A DNA stretch of 64,000 bases from Mycobacterium palustre (GTDB taxonomy: Bacteria > Actinomycetota > Actinomycetes > Mycobacteriales > Mycobacteriaceae). The notes below the pieces were generated by a model. It was given only the letters and a program-made list of their open reading frames with translations, did not search any database and was not told the origin of the DNA. Position 1 is the stretch's first letter. Each line of letters starts with the position of its first letter. Of the stretch, positions 8,580 to 16,437 are shown one piece after another. The stretch spans positions 1 through 64,000 of the forward strand of contig NZ_LQPJ01000135.1 in the NCBI RefSeq assembly GCF_002101785.1. The letters are read 5' to 3'. The position numbers and the translations under genes were made by a program.

Positions 8580-9460
8580 CCGGCCACTCGGACCCAAACG
8601 TCTCCGTTGTCGACGCGCAGCGGCAACTGTTCGAGTTGCGCCCCGGGCGCACTCAGGCATTCCCCCGACGATGCGTCGTAGCAAAAACCGTGCCACGGGC
8701 AGATCAGGGTGCCGTTTTCGACGTCGAGTATCGCGTTGTCCAACGGCATTGCCTCGTGCGCACATTCGTTGCGGTAGGCGGACAACCGATGGTCGATGCT
8801 GACGATGATCACCTCGGCGCACTCTCCGGAGTCCGCGGTCAGGCTACGCGCGGTCACGTCGCCGTCAACCAGCCCCGCGGCGGGGCCGAGCTTGGCCCAA
8901 CCGTCGCGGCTGGCGGCCGGACCGATGCGAAGGGCTTCGACGGGTATCAGGGTCGGCGACGGCTCGTTGGGCAGTACTTCGACGGCCGAGATCGCCGGCA
9001 CGCCCTGCACCAACGCCTCTTCGACGAGATTGCGCAGGGTCACCGACGACATCGAACAACCGTTGCAGGACCCCTCCAGGCGCACGTAAGCGGTGCCGTC
9101 CTCGACGCGGACCAGGGCGACATCGCCGCCGTGGCTCTGCAATTGGGGCCGAACCGATTCCAGCACCCGGCCGGCGTGGGTGAGCGGGTCCGGCCGGATG
9201 ATTCCGTGCAACGACAGCAGCAGATGCACCACCGGGTCGTCGACCAGCTCGAAGAGCACCGCGCGTGCGGCATCGTCCGCGCGCATGCGGCGCACCATGG
9301 TGGTCAGTCCGGCGCGGTGCACGGCCTCGAGGGCGTCCTTGAGTTCTTCGGCCACGGCGCGGGCCTTCGGGTCGAGCTCGGCCAACGCCGCGACCGCGTC
9401 GTCGACTCGCTTGGCCAGCTGGTCGAGGTGCGGCTCGGAAACCTTGGACACCGCCGTCAT
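8576..9460 (-). CDS. hucE: HucE-like Nfu-Rieske iron-sulfur protein
   Basis: 294 residues with two iron-sulfur modules. Residues about 85-165 form a NifU C-terminal (Nfu) domain with the CNGC cluster motif (C132, C135). Residues about 180-294 form a Rieske [2Fe-2S] domain with CAH (C233, H235) and CPWH (C254, H257). An N-terminal helical part of about 70 residues precedes them. In M. smegmatis the equivalent Rieske-type protein encoded with Huc is proposed to take part in electron transfer between hydrogenase and the respiratory chain. The ATG at 9460 overlaps the TPR gene stop and its own stop overlaps the NHL gene start, so it sits inside a tightly coupled set. Whether the Nfu part donates clusters during assembly or carries electrons cannot be judged from the sequence. 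Confidence 0.88.
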   Translation of the reverse strand: MTAVSKVSEPHLDQLAKRVDDAVAALAELDPKARAVAEELKDALEAVHRAGLTTMVRRMRADDAARAVLFELVDDPVVHLLLSLHGIIRPDPLTHAGRVLESVRPQLQSHGGDVALVRVEDGTAYVRLEGSCNGCSMSSVTLRNLVEEALVQGVPAISAVEVLPNEPSPTLIPVEALRIGPAASRDGWAKLGPAAGLVDGDVTARSLTADSGECAEVIIVSIDHRLSAYRNECAHEAMPLDNAILDVENGTLICPWHGFCYDASSGECLSAPGAQLEQLPLRVDNGDVWVRVAG

Positions 9461-10716
9461 GTGGCGTCCTCGGACCGCAAAAGCGTCAGCTGCCTGGCGA
9501 TCTCGTCCAGCACGCCGCGCACCGCCCGCACCGAGTCGTGGTCTTGTTGTTCCTCGAACAGGAAGCGCGCCTCGTAGAGCTTCGCCTTGGCCTGATCGAA
9601 CATCCCGAGGTGGGCCAGGGCATTGCCCTGATTGGCCAGCACCCTGGCCCTGCCCAGCGGGTCGGTCGCGCGGTCGCGGACGGCGAGCACGGCCTCGTAG
9701 AGTTCGACCGCCTCGACCAGGTTGTCGGCCTGGTGTTTGGACGGCGTGTACACCAACGAATTCGCCAGGTTCAGCTGCACGCTCGCCCACTGTTCGGGGT
9801 AGCTCTCGGCGGTGTACACCTTCAGCGCGGAACGCAGCGACTGCGCCGCCACTCCGAGGCGCAGCTGCCCGGACGCCTCCACCATCGGCATCGTCAGGTA
9901 GGCGGTCGCCAGGTTCGCGTGCGCCGAGGCCCACAGCAGCGGCGCTTCGTCCCGTAACACCAGCTGCAGCGCGGAGTGATAATGCGGTATCGCCTGAGCC
10001 AGCAACCCCGGATTGTCTTGGGCGCGTTCGTGTATGAGCCCGGCGACGGTGAGGTGCAGTTCCGCCCGGGCGATGCGGAGCCCGTCGGCGCCGTCCAGTA
10101 GGCGCAACGCCCGTTCCAGGTACGGCTGAGCCGACGGCTCATCGATGTCGCGGCAGATCGATCCGGCGGCCCCGATCAGCATGCCTTCCAGACAGGGCGA
10201 CACTTCGGCGCCGTGCCGGGCAGCGCGCTCGAGCAACGCGACCGCCCCCGCCGAATCCCCTTGCGCAAGCGCATGACTGGCCTGTGCGGACAGTGCGACA
10301 GCGGCGAGCTCGCCGGTGCTGGATCCGGCCTCGGGCGGAGTGTCGCGCCGCCCGGTCGTGAACAGCACGAGGTCGACCAGCACGCCGAATTCACCCAGTT
10401 CGGCGCGCAGCGTGTCGGTGTCGACGCCCTCGGGCGCCAGCACGAACCGGTTATAGCGGGTCACCGGATCATCGGCGGTCAACTGCTGCAATGCCGCCTC
10501 GACGTCGCCGCAATGAGCCAGCTGCAGTGCCCGCAGGCCGTCCGGCCAGACGGTGGGTTCGTTGCCGTCCAACAAGGCCGCGCGCACCGCGTCGTGGCCG
10601 GTGCCCGAGGGGATCAGCAGATAACCCAACGGCAACGGGAAAGCGCCGAGTGCCTGCGGTCTGGCAGCCAGGGCGGCGGGCGGGGCGACTTCAGCGGTGG
10701 TGGTCATGGCGTTCAT
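9457..10716 (-). CDS. Tetratricopeptide-repeat protein of the huc operon
   Basis: 419 residues, helical and Ala/Leu-rich, with TPR-like repeats over roughly residues 140-400 (for example ALAQGDSAGAVALLERAARHG and ALAHLGMFDQAKAKLYEARF spaced as helix pairs). No membrane segment or enzyme motif is seen. The start at 10716 (MNAMTTT) overlaps the preceding stop as ATGA; a second in-frame ATG at 10707 is possible. TPR proteins accompany Huc-type hydrogenase genes in other mycobacteria, so a scaffold or chaperone role in assembling the large Huc complex is a fair guess. Confidence 0.82.
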   Translation of the reverse strand: MNAMTTTAEVAPPAALAARPQALGAFPLPLGYLLIPSGTGHDAVRAALLDGNEPTVWPDGLRALQLAHCGDVEAALQQLTADDPVTRYNRFVLAPEGVDTDTLRAELGEFGVLVDLVLFTTGRRDTPPEAGSSTGELAAVALSAQASHALAQGDSAGAVALLERAARHGAEVSPCLEGMLIGAAGSICRDIDEPSAQPYLERALRLLDGADGLRIARAELHLTVAGLIHERAQDNPGLLAQAIPHYHSALQLVLRDEAPLLWASAHANLATAYLTMPMVEASGQLRLGVAAQSLRSALKVYTAESYPEQWASVQLNLANSLVYTPSKHQADNLVEAVELYEAVLAVRDRATDPLGRARVLANQGNALAHLGMFDQAKAKLYEARFLFEEQQDHDSVRAVRGVLDEIARQLTLLRSEDAT

Positions 10717-10988
10717 CCATTGAGCGGTCCTCGGATATTGCGTTCGGCGGCACGCTTGATCAGGCCGGCCGACAACTCGGCTCGGCGTTTGGTGGGGTGT
10801 CCATCGATCCGCTTTCGCACCACACCGTCGGCGAACACGACGATGATCTCGACGAACCAGCGGCCGCATTCCTCGACGACGACGGTCTGCACGTCCAGTG
10901 CTTCGTCGGCGGAGCTGCCGGTGCGGACCTCCGTCGGCGGGCGTTTTGGCTCTCCGCCGTCCGTCGGCCGCTCAGCCATCAGGATCAC
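10713..10988 (-). CDS. Small huc-operon protein, unknown function
   Basis: 91 residues counted from a GTG at 10988 that overlaps the maturation protease stop (GTGA); an alternative ATG lies at 10979. The N-terminal third is polar and probably disordered (RPTDGGEPKRPPTE), followed by a compact part with two beta-strand-like hydrophobic stretches around VQTVVVEECGRWFVEIIVVF and a basic C-terminal helix. There is one cysteine and no known motif. Tight coupling on both sides (its stop overlaps the TPR gene start) makes it a real gene, most likely devoted to Huc. Confidence 0.72.
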   Translation of the reverse strand: MILMAERPTDGGEPKRPPTEVRTGSSADEALDVQTVVVEECGRWFVEIIVVFADGVVRKRIDGHPTKRRAELSAGLIKRAAERNIRGPLNG

Positions 10989-11818
10989 CCCGGCGGCTCC
11001 CGCCGGCCCGGTAGCGGGATGCGCAGCGACTTGGTTGCATCGTCCCAGAATGCACCAGCAACGCCCGATATCGCGCGGTCGGCGATCACTTCACGGATAA
11101 GCAGCGATCGGTCACCCGCGGGGTTGCGTTGCTTGAGTAGCAGTCCCCCGCTGCGCGGACCGCGCAACGGGATCAGCCACAGGTCGTCGTCGCGAACCAG
11201 CGCCGTCACCGCGTCGGACGGAAATCGACTGGCCGCCAACGCGGCATCCAGCCGCAAGTAACCGTCGGCGGTGAATTCGACGGTGACCTCGGGAGCGGCG
11301 GCCGGCCGAAGGGCGGCCAGGTGGTCGGCCTCGATGCGGTCGATGACCAGCTCCATCGCCGCCTGCACCGGCGCGGACAGGCCCGCGCCGAGCTCCACAC
11401 CTTGCACCTCGACGAGATAGACGGTGATGTCGGTGGGGCAGTCCTCGCCAAGTGCCCAGCGGGCGAATGCGACGGCATGGTCCCAGCGGAAGGAGTGGGT
11501 GTGCAGACCCTGCAGCGGCGGCAGGTCCACCAGCTCCGTGGCCGGCACCTTGAAGATGGTGCCCGGCGCCGAGCCCGTGGCCGCCGCATCGATGATCACC
11601 ACCCGTTCGGCGCCGCGCATCTGAAACGCGACGTCCATGCCAGCGGTACCGCCGTCGACCAGGCGGGCCCCGCGGGGGACCCCGCGTTCCCAAAGGTGAC
11701 GGACCAGAACCGGTCCGACACCGTCGTCACCGCGCAACAGATTGCCGCAACCCACCACCAACACCGCACACCCGGGGGCTTCCAAGTGTTGCGCGTCGCC
11801 GGTGGCGGCGGTGCCCAT
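10985..11818 (-). CDS. HycI/HupD-type hydrogenase maturation protease with C-terminal extension
   Basis: The N-terminal about 165 residues are a [NiFe]-hydrogenase maturation peptidase: GCGNLLRGDDGVGP near residues 23-36, VVIIDA in the second metal-ligand region and a THSFRWDH segment for the histidine ligand. Such proteases cut off the C-terminal tail of the large subunit after nickel insertion, here the 19 residues beyond H516 of HucL. The family is usually 150-200 residues; this one is 277, with an extra domain of about 95 residues (residues about 180-277, beginning PEVTVEFTADGYLRL) that I do not recognise. It starts 22 bases after the hucL stop and is coupled by overlap to the next small gene. 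The extension may couple cleavage to Huc assembly. Confidence 0.86.
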   Translation of the reverse strand: MGTAATGDAQHLEAPGCAVLVVGCGNLLRGDDGVGPVLVRHLWERGVPRGARLVDGGTAGMDVAFQMRGAERVVIIDAAATGSAPGTIFKVPATELVDLPPLQGLHTHSFRWDHAVAFARWALGEDCPTDITVYLVEVQGVELGAGLSAPVQAAMELVIDRIEADHLAALRPAAAPEVTVEFTADGYLRLDAALAASRFPSDAVTALVRDDDLWLIPLRGPRSGGLLLKQRNPAGDRSLLIREVIADRAISGVAGAFWDDATKSLRIPLPGRREPPG

Positions 11819-11840
11819 GCCGCAATCCGAAGCAGTCAGA

Positions 11841-13448
11841 TCACACCATCCCGTTGATCACGAACTGGGACAACTCTTTACCCGTCTTGCCGTCGTAGGC
11901 GTGCACCGTGCACACCAGGCAGGAGTCGAAGCTGCGGGCCACGTGACCCAGCTCGACCGGGTCTTCGGCGTCCACGATGGGCGAACCGACCAGCGCGCTC
12001 TCGATCGGGCCGAGCACCGCTCCGCTGTCCCGCGGGCCGATGTTCCACGCAGTGGGCGTGACCACCTGATAGTTCTTGATCTTGTTGTCCTCGATCACAA
12101 TCCAGTCCGACAGCGCGCCGCGGGCCGCCTCGGTGGACCCGAATCCCATGCCTTCGGCGTGTTCGGTCGGCTTGGAATAGAAGCTCTCCTTGAGGTCGAG
12201 CTGGTCCAGCCATTGGCGGGTCCACTTGTAGTACTTCGGCCCCTCGTGCATGCGGGCCAGCTGGCGGACCATCACGCTGGGCCCGATCTCGTTCATGATG
12301 TCCACGAACAGCGGGTCGTTGTCCTGATGCGCGGCGGCGTTGGGACCGCCCGCGGCCATCCGGCGGGCCAGCGGGCCGGCTTCCAGCGGGATGTTACCCA
12401 GGTCGCCCACGGCGTACCGCGGCGATTTGGCCCAGCTGTACTTGCCCTCTTTGCGCCCCTGCTCGGGATCGATCGGGATCGTCTCGCCCTCGAACGGGTG
12501 CAGCGGGCGGCTGCCCTCGTAGAACGAATGGGTGACGTCCTCGCGGACGTTGGCCTGGTCGAACTCGTACCACTGGCCCTTGGCGTAGACCCCGGAGCGT
12601 CCGATCAGCGCGGCGTTGCGCCCGGCGATGGTCGGGTTCTCATACAACGTCGGGTCGAAGTAGGTGCCGGTCGAGATGTAGTTGCCGACGCCGGCGCCGT
12701 ACTTGTCCAGGCCGACGTCCAGGCAGTAGCGGATGAAAAAGCCGCAGTCGCTGTTGTATTGGGATTCGTTCTCGTCCACCCAGGCGAGCACGTCTGCCCA
12801 GCTCTTGTTCTCCAGCCAGCGGTCGATGGTGCACCCCAGCCAGCGCGCTTCCAGCCAGTTGTCCTTCCAGTGCTCGAGGATCGCGATCGAACGCGTGACG
12901 TCCGACAGCGTCGGTGCGCACATCACCCCGCCGGGCACCATGAAACTCGAGTGCGGCCACTGCCCGCCGAAGATCGCGTAAACCTCGACCGGCTTCGCCG
13001 AAAGCACCACGCCCGGTTGATAACTCGTGCCGACGTAGGGGGCGAACCGGCGCACCGCTTCGTCATAGAGCTTGGACTTCGCGTAGTTCTTGTTGGTCAG
13101 GTCGATCGCGAACAGCGCATAAAAGTAGCGCGGGATCGACTGCAACGTCTCGCAGGCCTGGCAGATGTTACGCACCAGGGTGGCGTTGGGCGGCATGTGC
13201 GTTCGCCACGCGGTATCCAAGGCGTACGCCGACTTGTAGAGGTGACTGCCCCCGCAGATGCCGCAGATCCGCGGGCACACGATGAGGCCGGCCTGAGGAT
13301 CTTTACCCCGCAGGATGATTTCGAAGCCCCGGAACATCGCGGCCTCGGTCCAGGCCGACGTGACGACGCCGTCCTCAACGGTGACGCGAACGTCGAGGTC
13401 TCCCTCGACGCGTCCCAATGGGCTGACATAGAGGTCGAGCGCGGTCAT
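11841..13448 (-). CDS. hucL: Group 2a [NiFe]-hydrogenase large subunit
   Basis: 535 residues carrying the nickel-iron active site. The N-terminal L1 motif RICGICGGSH (C62, C65) and the C-terminal L2 motif DSCLVCTVH (C510, C513, H516) supply the four cysteine ligands. The L2 has Ser where many families have Pro. The 19-residue tail after H516 marks it as a precursor that needs proteolysis. The sequence and operon match the mycobacterial Huc enzyme, which oxidises H2 down to atmospheric levels and is insensitive to O2. ATG at 13448 is preceded by AGGAGG at ideal spacing; the open frame extends a little further but without a better start. It lies 54 bases downstream of hucS. Confidence 0.95.
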   Translation of the reverse strand: MTALDLYVSPLGRVEGDLDVRVTVEDGVVTSAWTEAAMFRGFEIILRGKDPQAGLIVCPRICGICGGSHLYKSAYALDTAWRTHMPPNATLVRNICQACETLQSIPRYFYALFAIDLTNKNYAKSKLYDEAVRRFAPYVGTSYQPGVVLSAKPVEVYAIFGGQWPHSSFMVPGGVMCAPTLSDVTRSIAILEHWKDNWLEARWLGCTIDRWLENKSWADVLAWVDENESQYNSDCGFFIRYCLDVGLDKYGAGVGNYISTGTYFDPTLYENPTIAGRNAALIGRSGVYAKGQWYEFDQANVREDVTHSFYEGSRPLHPFEGETIPIDPEQGRKEGKYSWAKSPRYAVGDLGNIPLEAGPLARRMAAGGPNAAAHQDNDPLFVDIMNEIGPSVMVRQLARMHEGPKYYKWTRQWLDQLDLKESFYSKPTEHAEGMGFGSTEAARGALSDWIVIEDNKIKNYQVVTPTAWNIGPRDSGAVLGPIESALVGSPIVDAEDPVELGHVARSFDSCLVCTVHAYDGKTGKELSQFVINGMV

Positions 13449-13502
13449 GGATAGTCCTCCTGAAAGTTGTTGCAATACCTGGGCTGTGGGTGTGCGGAGT
13501 CG

Positions 13503-14474
13503 TCAGACCACGAACATGTCTTCCTTGGACCATTGCGGGGCGGCGATCCGGGCCGCCGCGGCGTGGGCCATGTAGGTCAGGTGATCCGAGCCCTCCGGAA
13601 CCTCCCTTGGGATCATGCCGCTGACCTTCTGCGTCTTGAACACGGTTCCCGGCGCCAGGTCGAAGTGCGGAAACTCCGGTTCGGTGCAGCCCAGGCACGG
13701 CATGCCGGCGCGGGTCTTCGACGACTGGCGGTTCCACAAGATCCGGTTGCACGGGGAGTGGGTCATCGGCCCCCGACAGCCGAATTCGTAGAACAGGCAG
13801 CCGGTGCGGGTGCCCTCACCGAAAGACATCGTCGACTGCTTGTATTCGAAGAATTGCACTCGGGTACAACCGGTTTGGGTAAACGTCTTGAAGAACGTCT
13901 CCGGCCGGTGCAACTCGTCGAGGGTGATGTCGCCGGCCCGCCCGGTAGCCAAGGCGACAAGGATTTGGGTGATCCAGTCGGGGTGTGCCGGACAACCGGG
14001 GATGTTGATCACCGGCAGGCCCATCTTGGACCGGAAGTCGGGGCCCAAAAACCCGCCCTTGTCGCGTTTGTGGAATTGCAGGCCGGTCGACGCCGACGGG
14101 TTGGGCTCCATGGCCGGGATGCCGCCGAAGCACGCACAGTCGCCGATGGCTACCACGATCTGCGCCGCGGCCGCGAGGTCGGTGACCCAGTCCTTCATCG
14201 CGCGGTCGGCGAACATGTCCATGCGGCCGGTGCCGTTGGGCGCCTCGATCACCGTGCCCTCGAATACGAAGATATCCAGCGGCCGATCGCCGTTGGCGCA
14301 ATCCCAGAAAACCTTTTGCGCATTTTTCCCGAGCTCCAGCCCCAATGACGGATGCCACAATAAATCGAGCCCGAAGTCGACAATCAGATCGACGACATTT
14401 GGCTCCTCGGCATTGAGAAATGACATGGTATTTCCGCTGCATGCCCCGCCTTGAAACCATAAAACGGAAGCCAT
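13503..14474 (-). CDS. hucS: Group 2a [NiFe]-hydrogenase small subunit
   Basis: 323 residues binding the electron-relay iron-sulfur clusters. Cysteine motifs are seen at GACSGN near the N-terminus, GDCACFGG, PGCPAHPDW, then CLFYEFGCRGP, SPCNRI and MPCLGC. It has no twin-arginine signal peptide, as expected for cytoplasmic group 2 enzymes. Small-subunit clusters of the M. smegmatis Huc enzyme are unusual [3Fe-4S] types, a proposed basis of O2 insensitivity; whether the same set holds here follows only from family membership. It lies between hucM (66-base gap) and hucL (54-base gap) on the same strand. Confidence 0.95.
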   Translation of the reverse strand: MASVLWFQGGACSGNTMSFLNAEEPNVVDLIVDFGLDLLWHPSLGLELGKNAQKVFWDCANGDRPLDIFVFEGTVIEAPNGTGRMDMFADRAMKDWVTDLAAAAQIVVAIGDCACFGGIPAMEPNPSASTGLQFHKRDKGGFLGPDFRSKMGLPVINIPGCPAHPDWITQILVALATGRAGDITLDELHRPETFFKTFTQTGCTRVQFFEYKQSTMSFGEGTRTGCLFYEFGCRGPMTHSPCNRILWNRQSSKTRAGMPCLGCTEPEFPHFDLAPGTVFKTQKVSGMIPREVPEGSDHLTYMAHAAAARIAAPQWSKEDMFVV

Positions 14475-14540
14475 AGGAACTCCTCTCGGAATAACGGTCG
14501 AGGGCGCGACCGCGCGTGATAATCGTGGGCGAAAAGTTGG

Positions 14541-15104
14541 TTACTGCGGGAGACGCTTGCCGAACGCACGGGCAACCTGCACCAGGTAGCCTAGGCCGCG
14601 GTTGACGTCCTTGTCCCTGGTCACCCGCCAGAGTCCGAACAGCCCCTTGGGGCCACCGGGGTCCGCCGCGGCGGCGGCCTTGCCTTCGACGAGGGCCTGA
14701 CCCAGCTCGGCCACCACGTCGGCCGCCCGCGGATCGACCAGAGGCGACTGCAGGATCTCGGTCAACGCCGGCGTCGCCGTCACGAGCGCCGCCGCCAGCG
14801 ACGCCAGGCTCGCGGCGAGCGCCTGCATGTCCACCGACCGCAGCTCGGACGCCACACCGTCGAAACTGGGCAGGTTGGCGCTCGACGCCTCGCGTGCTCC
14901 CGTCCGCAGCTCGTCGACCGTGGACGCCAGTGTGTCGGTGATCTCGTCACCGCGGCGGACGAAGCCGTCTAGGCCGGTCAGCAGGATCGCCAGCAGATCG
15001 GCGTGGTCGAGCAAGTCGTTCAGCGACGCGGCGACGGCGGGGTCGTCGAGTCGGTCGCGCAGTTGGTCGGCCGGCGATATCGCGACGTGACCGTTTGCCG
15101 ACAT
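14541..15104 (-). CDS. hucM: HucM-like DUF1641 scaffold protein
   Basis: 187 residues, very rich in Ala, Leu and Asp, forming long amphipathic helices; the C-terminal motif GLFGLWRVTRDKDVNRGLGY is typical of DUF1641 proteins. In M. smegmatis HucM is the hydrophobic central stalk that gathers several HucSL dimers and feeds them menaquinone from the membrane; the length, composition and position just ahead of hucS agree with that role. ATG at 15104 follows AAGGAGG at good spacing. It is the first gene of the roughly 12 kb huc-nuoLM operon, so the promoter should lie in 15105-15300. Confidence 0.85.
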   Translation of the reverse strand: MSANGHVAISPADQLRDRLDDPAVAASLNDLLDHADLLAILLTGLDGFVRRGDEITDTLASTVDELRTGAREASSANLPSFDGVASELRSVDMQALAASLASLAAALVTATPALTEILQSPLVDPRAADVVAELGQALVEGKAAAAADPGGPKGLFGLWRVTRDKDVNRGLGYLVQVARAFGKRLPQ

Positions 15105-15358
15105 GGCACCTCCTTGAGGGATCGGGCGGGCTGTCCCGATTCCGAGTGAACCGCAGCGGGCTGTGGCCTCAATCACAAGCTAGCGGCCAGTCTGCCCCGT
15201 GCCTATCGTTTTCACGCAGCTGCTGTCAGGATTGCGAAGAGTTAGGCGCGTTGGCGCGCGCTGGGCCAACAGGAGACTTGCATGATCGCCACAGATTATT
15301 TAAGGAACGCCTCATCTTTCGATGACGCGTCCGCACGCCCCCGAGCAGGTGATTCGCG
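15105..15358 (+). promoter_or_regulatory. Divergent control region huc operon / AraC regulator
   Basis: A 254-base region between the start of hucM (minus strand) and the AraC regulator (plus strand). On the minus strand CTGACA (about 15224-15229) stands 16 bases before GATAGG, a weak sigma-70-like pair that could drive huc; I give it little weight. The segment also holds a short open frame with a good ribosome site (15282-15371). A regulator encoded divergently from the operon it controls is the usual arrangement, so AraC-binding half-sites are expected here, but no clear repeat stands out by eye. Confidence 0.4.
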
Positions 15359-15371
15359 GTGTCGCGGCTGA
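15282..15371 (+). CDS. Possible 29-codon leader peptide ahead of the AraC regulator
   Basis: ATG at 15282 is preceded by ACAGGAG at normal spacing and opens a 29-codon frame ending in TGA at 15369-15371, overlapping the first codons of the regulator (GTG at 15359) in another frame. It could be a translated leader that couples or limits translation of the regulator. It could also be the true N-terminus of the regulator separated by a one-base frameshift, because the regulator's own GTG has only a weak ribosome site. No similarity is recognised in the peptide. Confidence 0.3.
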   Translation: MIATDYLRNASSFDDASARPRAGDSRCRG

Positions 15372-16420
15372 CGCGTCTGGGCTACATCGACATCCGCCGG
15401 ACGGCGAATCCGGTGCGGCGCAAGGTGCGCTCGCGCGGGGTCCCGCCCGCCCTGGCCGACAACGAGATCTTCTACACCGAGAACCCGACCGAGGCCGGGC
15501 GGTTGATGGCCAAGGCGTTGGCGCCGTTGTCGTTGCAGGTCGGACCCGAAGACGCTGCGGGGTTTGCTGCGACGATGAACGGCGTACGGCTGCGCAACGT
15601 GAGCATGCTCTACCTCGACGTGCACGTCGCGGCCACCATCGACATTCCGGTACTCGGCCAGTACTTCGGCGTGCACATGCCGATGAACGGGCGCGCGCTG
15701 GTCGAGCACCGCGGCCGCAGCTTCGAAGCCAACACGATCCGGGCACTGGTGACGAGCCCCGGCGAGGCGCTGCAGATCCAGTTCGACCACGACTCCCCGC
15801 AACTGTTGATCAGGATCGAACAGCGCGCCATGGCGGCCCACCTGACCCGACTGCTGGGCAAAAGCCTGTCCAAGCCGCTGGTATTCGAGCCGGAGTTCGA
15901 CCTGGCCACCGAGGCCGCGATGCGGTGGCACACCGCCGTGCAACTCATCCACACCGAGGTGTTCCACCCGGGATCGCTGATCCAGCGGGGCCAGGGCATC
16001 GGCGCAATCGAGGAATTGGTCATGAGCACGCTGCTGCAGCTGCAACCGTCCAATTACCACGCGGAGTTTCTGCAGCCGGCCCAGCCGGACCCGCGCCGGG
16101 CCGTGGTCCATGACGCGATGAACTACATCGACGATCACCTCGCCGAGCGCATCACCATGGACGATCTCGCCAAGGCGGTGCACATGAGTGTCCGCTCGGT
16201 CCAGCAGGGTTTCCGCGAGGAGTTGAACATGACACCGATGACCTACGTTCGCGAGCGCCGGCTGGAACGGGTGCACGAGGAACTCATGGACGCCATGCCC
16301 ACCGATGGGATCACCGTCACCGCCGTCGCCGAGCGTTGGGGTTTCCACCACCTCGGCAGTTTCGCGGTGGAGTACCGCAAGCGGTGGGGTGAGGCGCCGT
16401 CCGACACGCTGCGGCGCTAG
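15359..16420 (+). CDS. AraC-family transcriptional regulator (probable huc regulator)
   Basis: 353 residues. The C-terminal 100 residues are an AraC-type double helix-turn-helix: DLAKAVHMSVRSVQQGFRE followed by MTPMTYVRERRLERVH and VAERWGFHHLGSFAVEYRKRWGE. The N-terminal about 200 residues are a cupin-like sensor domain of the AraC_binding_2 type. GTG at 15359 is the usable start; the frame is closed further up. Transcribed away from the 12 kb huc operon, it is the best candidate for its direct regulator, possibly with a metabolite ligand. It ends 18 bases before the convergent cbbR stop. Confidence 0.88.
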   Translation: MSRLTRLGYIDIRRTANPVRRKVRSRGVPPALADNEIFYTENPTEAGRLMAKALAPLSLQVGPEDAAGFAATMNGVRLRNVSMLYLDVHVAATIDIPVLGQYFGVHMPMNGRALVEHRGRSFEANTIRALVTSPGEALQIQFDHDSPQLLIRIEQRAMAAHLTRLLGKSLSKPLVFEPEFDLATEAAMRWHTAVQLIHTEVFHPGSLIQRGQGIGAIEELVMSTLLQLQPSNYHAEFLQPAQPDPRRAVVHDAMNYIDDHLAERITMDDLAKAVHMSVRSVQQGFREELNMTPMTYVRERRLERVHEELMDAMPTDGITVTAVAERWGFHHLGSFAVEYRKRWGEAPSDTLRR

Positions 16421-16426
16421 CGCCGC
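16411..16426. terminator. 16-base perfect palindrome at the AraC stop codon
   Basis: GCGGCGCTAGCGCCGC is a perfect palindrome that includes the TAG stop of the AraC gene and lies between convergent AraC and cbbR. It could act as a bidirectional hairpin terminator, although it has no loop spacer and no T-run, so it may be incidental GC-rich sequence. Confidence 0.3.
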
Positions 16427-16437
16427 CGCTACACCGC

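Noticed and set aside
13503..14474. Exported group 1h hydrogenase
   Set aside because: No twin-arginine signal on the small subunit, and the hucM scaffold and HucE neighbours fit group 2a instead.
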